Part shown: in pieces, positions 62,370 through 64,000 of the stretch
Numbering within the stretch: position 1 is the stretch's first letter
Layout: every line of letters begins with the position of its first letter
From: Symbiodinium kawagutii
Lineage: Eukaryota > Sar > Dinophyceae > Suessiales > Symbiodiniaceae
Assembly: GCA_009767595.1 (NCBI GenBank)
Contig: VSDK01027735.1
Span: 546,428-610,427, forward strand
Reading direction: 5' to 3'
Length of the DNA stretch: 64,000 nucleotides
Position numbers and translations under genes: made by a program
Notes under the pieces: model-generated
The model's input: the letters and a program-made list of their open reading frames with translations, nothing else
What the model was told of the DNA's origin: nothing
Databases searched by the model: none

Positions 62370-62527
62370 GTGAAGTGGGTCTGAAAACAGGCCCCCGAAT
62401 CATCCTGGAACCATAAATCATTCCATAGTGAACAAGGAAGAATGATTGGGTGCATTCTAAAGCAATCATCATTGTGTAACCATATATAATATAGGTATGA
62501 CTTTGAACCATCATTGTTTGACCATAC

Positions 62528-62644
62528 AAGGTGGGCCCCCCTGTTATAAGTTGATTAATAAGCCATGCAACTATAGTTGTAACTAACATAGCTGGTAGTT
62601 ACCTAGTTATAACCCAAGTTAGCTAACTAAGGGGGTCCACCTTG
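62528..62644. mobile_element. MITE family D (TA target duplication)
   Basis: 117 bp with ends CAAGGTGGGCCCCCC and GGGGGTCCACCTTG flanked by TA at 62526-62527 and 62645-62646. It contains the palindromic core CAACTATAGTTG. Single copy in the window. Confidence 0.75.
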
Positions 62645-62705
62645 TATAAGTGTTCAACCATACCTTTGGGGGTCCCCTTTTCGAACTCCAATCCTTGAAC
62701 CTCAG

Positions 62706-62805
62706 CGAGGCCAAGGCCATCGTGACGGAAGAGAAGCGAATTCCAAGCGAAGGCCAGCGCGAGCCGCAACGCGCAGCAGAGCCGCGGGGGGGAGCCAAGC
62801 GTTGA
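62706..62805 (+). CDS. exon, possibly terminal
   Basis: Acceptor GAACCTCAG|CGAGGC. After one base it reads EAKAIVTEEKRIPSEGQREP then QRAAEPRGGAKR and TGA at 62803-62805. In frame with 62236-62369. GTGAATGAATGGTT-type sequence follows, as after donors, so a donor may be hidden near the stop. Confidence 0.42.
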
Positions 62806-62809
62806 ACAG

Positions 62810-63230
62810 AGTCATGTGAGATCCGTGTGGTGAACGAATGGTGAATGAAGGGTTTGGAATGGTGAATGAATGGTTCGTGGTGGTTATATAATAATGGCCC
62901 ACGACGATGAACAAATGGTTCATAATGGTGAATGAATGGTTCATGATGGTGAGTGAACGGTTCCTTGTGAGATCCATGTTTCAACAAAACCAAGTTTGGT
63001 GTGAAAACACCACGGGGTGAAATCGGCTGGCAGCTAGTGGCCACAACCCACATTTGATGTTGAATCACCCTGACAGAAATTTAGGGCGCAAGGGCGGCAT
63101 CAATCTCCATTTGAAAGTTCTTTTGTGCACACATATATGTATTAAGTGTATTCTACTTCTACATACATCAAATATCCATATGTCTATATAAACAGTTTGT
63201 TTTCATTCATAATGTATAAATGCGCCAGCC
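62810..63230. other. intron- or UTR-like sequence
   Basis: GAATGGTTCATAATGGTGAA repeats to 62960, then AT-rich DNA. No gene. Confidence 0.55.
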
Positions 63231-63267
63231 TTGTAAGCAACAATATGGAAAGAACCAATAAATGCTT

Positions 63268-63380
63268 CAGTGGGGCCCGAAAGAAACTCGGCCAGTTCTG
63301 TGGGGCTTCAACTCATCCGGGAGCTGAGACAGCGGGCCGCTTGGGTTGGACGGTGCACCCGAAAGTTGGACGGTGCCCAG
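63268..63380 (+). CDS. candidate exon, unknown protein
   Basis: GC-rich patch reading ARKKLGQFCGASTHPGAETA then GRLGWTVHPK. It contains a tandem TTGGACGGTGC(A/C)C duplication at its end. Boundaries unclear. Confidence 0.3.
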
Positions 63381-63429
63381 TGCTTGGAACTAATCCAAAC
63401 ATCGATATGGGCAGAGTTGTTTTTTGAAT

Positions 63430-63890
63430 ATTATATTTAGATAGGTATATATATATATTTTTATTATATATATATATATTTATATCTGTGCGTATGTATA
63501 CACAACTGTGCACATACATTGTTGCATGAAATGTGTATACGCGTGTGATGCTGTGTGTTTGATCGATTGCAAACCTTGGGCCTTGGGCCGGTATTAGTTG
63601 TTGTTCGTTTTTTTTTTTTTCCGCAGCATATATCCAATATAATATAATACCAGTGAAACAAAACCTCACCCCGTGTTGTTGCTTCTATCAAGTGGGTTTG
63701 TCCATACAAGCCAGGGTAACAGGAAACATGGGCCATGTAAGCAACAGATGGACGTGTGGCCGCGACTGGGAACAAGAACAAGCAGTCACATTGGCAACGT
63801 AACCAGCAACACATGCGTAACCATCAGCAGACTTGCACCGCTACCACTTCTGAAGCCAAACTTGGGACAGTTCTCCCTTGCACTGGTATC
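63430..63890. other. intron-like sequence
   Basis: (TA)n/(AT)n at 63441-63485 and poly-T at 63609-63620. No gene. Confidence 0.55.
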
Positions 63891-63898
63891 ACGCTCGA

Positions 63899-64000
63899 GA
63901 GGCAAAGCCGCCAATCTGCCGGCTCCGGGAGCGGCTCCGGTGACTCCTCTGACTGCCCGCGTCGGTAGCATGCTGTCGAGTTTCTCTGGAAACCGAGTAG
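63899..64000 (+). CDS. candidate partial exon at the window edge
   Basis: After CTCGAG|AGGCAAAG a frame stays open to the last base, reading AANLPAPGAAPVTPLTARVG then SMLSSFSGNRV. GC-rich, proline/alanine-rich. It may continue outside the window. Confidence 0.3.

Noticed and set aside
1..64000. Dinoflagellate spliced-leader gene or relic (CCATTTTGGCTCAAG)
   Set aside because: Not found on either strand on reading. Short partial matches only (for example TGGCTCAAGG near 44268).
1..64000. CRISPR array, bacterial operons, tRNA or rRNA genes
   Set aside because: Repeats are microsatellites or minisatellites without uniform spacers. No cloverleaf or rRNA signature was recognised by eye; a tRNAscan/Infernal run would be decisive.

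Overview
The window looks like nuclear DNA from a dinoflagellate, most likely a Symbiodiniaceae/Suessiales-type genome. The evidence is very short exons separated by long introns, acceptors that are usually AG|G, donors of the GTGAG/GTGGG type with some GC donors, dense simple repeats, and a copia element and a LINE with dinoflagellate-style accessory domains. There are no bacterial operons, RBSs, CRISPR arrays or recognisable rRNA/tRNA genes. The taxon is an inference.

Host genes: essentially all of the window reads as introns of plus-strand genes. Exons are 40-170 bp and were found by eye from coding-like peptides bounded by splice sites and from matching reading phase. Two chains are convincing. 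(1) 32013-36218: five exons in compatible phase encode a glycosyltransferase-like segment with an SDVIRY...GG motif. (2) 40894-46713: eight exons, all phase-compatible, encode two consecutive copies of a cysteine-rich module (C-x-C-x-G-x-(V/A)-x-(F/Y)-GRK ... F-x-x-DP ... K-x-C-x-C). An exon at 39018-39134 probably precedes them. Shorter chains or single exons occur at 4724-6616, 10044-10596, 26043-26348 and elsewhere. How many genes these belong to cannot be decided here.

Mobile elements: a complete copia-type LTR retrotransposon (47768-55860) has identical 162-bp LTRs and a TCAGG target duplication. It encodes Gag-protease, a second overlapping ORF, and a methyltransferase-like/integrase/RT/RNase H polyprotein, and it sits in the intron after the last cysteine-module exon. 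A 5'-truncated LINE (14181-17121) is flanked by a perfect 17-bp target duplication and keeps an open RT/RNase H frame. A second, related LINE tail lies on the minus strand at 5797-6465.

Small inverted-repeat elements: at least four MITE-like families are present. Family A (about 100 bp, GGGTGTTTCTC ends, 15 copies) and family B (about 115 bp, GGCTATGGGTCA ends, 7 copies) both make 4-bp target duplications, mostly ANNT. Families C and D make TA duplications. The rest is simple repeats, minisatellites, two N gaps (20220-20239 and 59869-60190), and intron sequence rich in ATGGTT after donors and AACCAT before acceptors.
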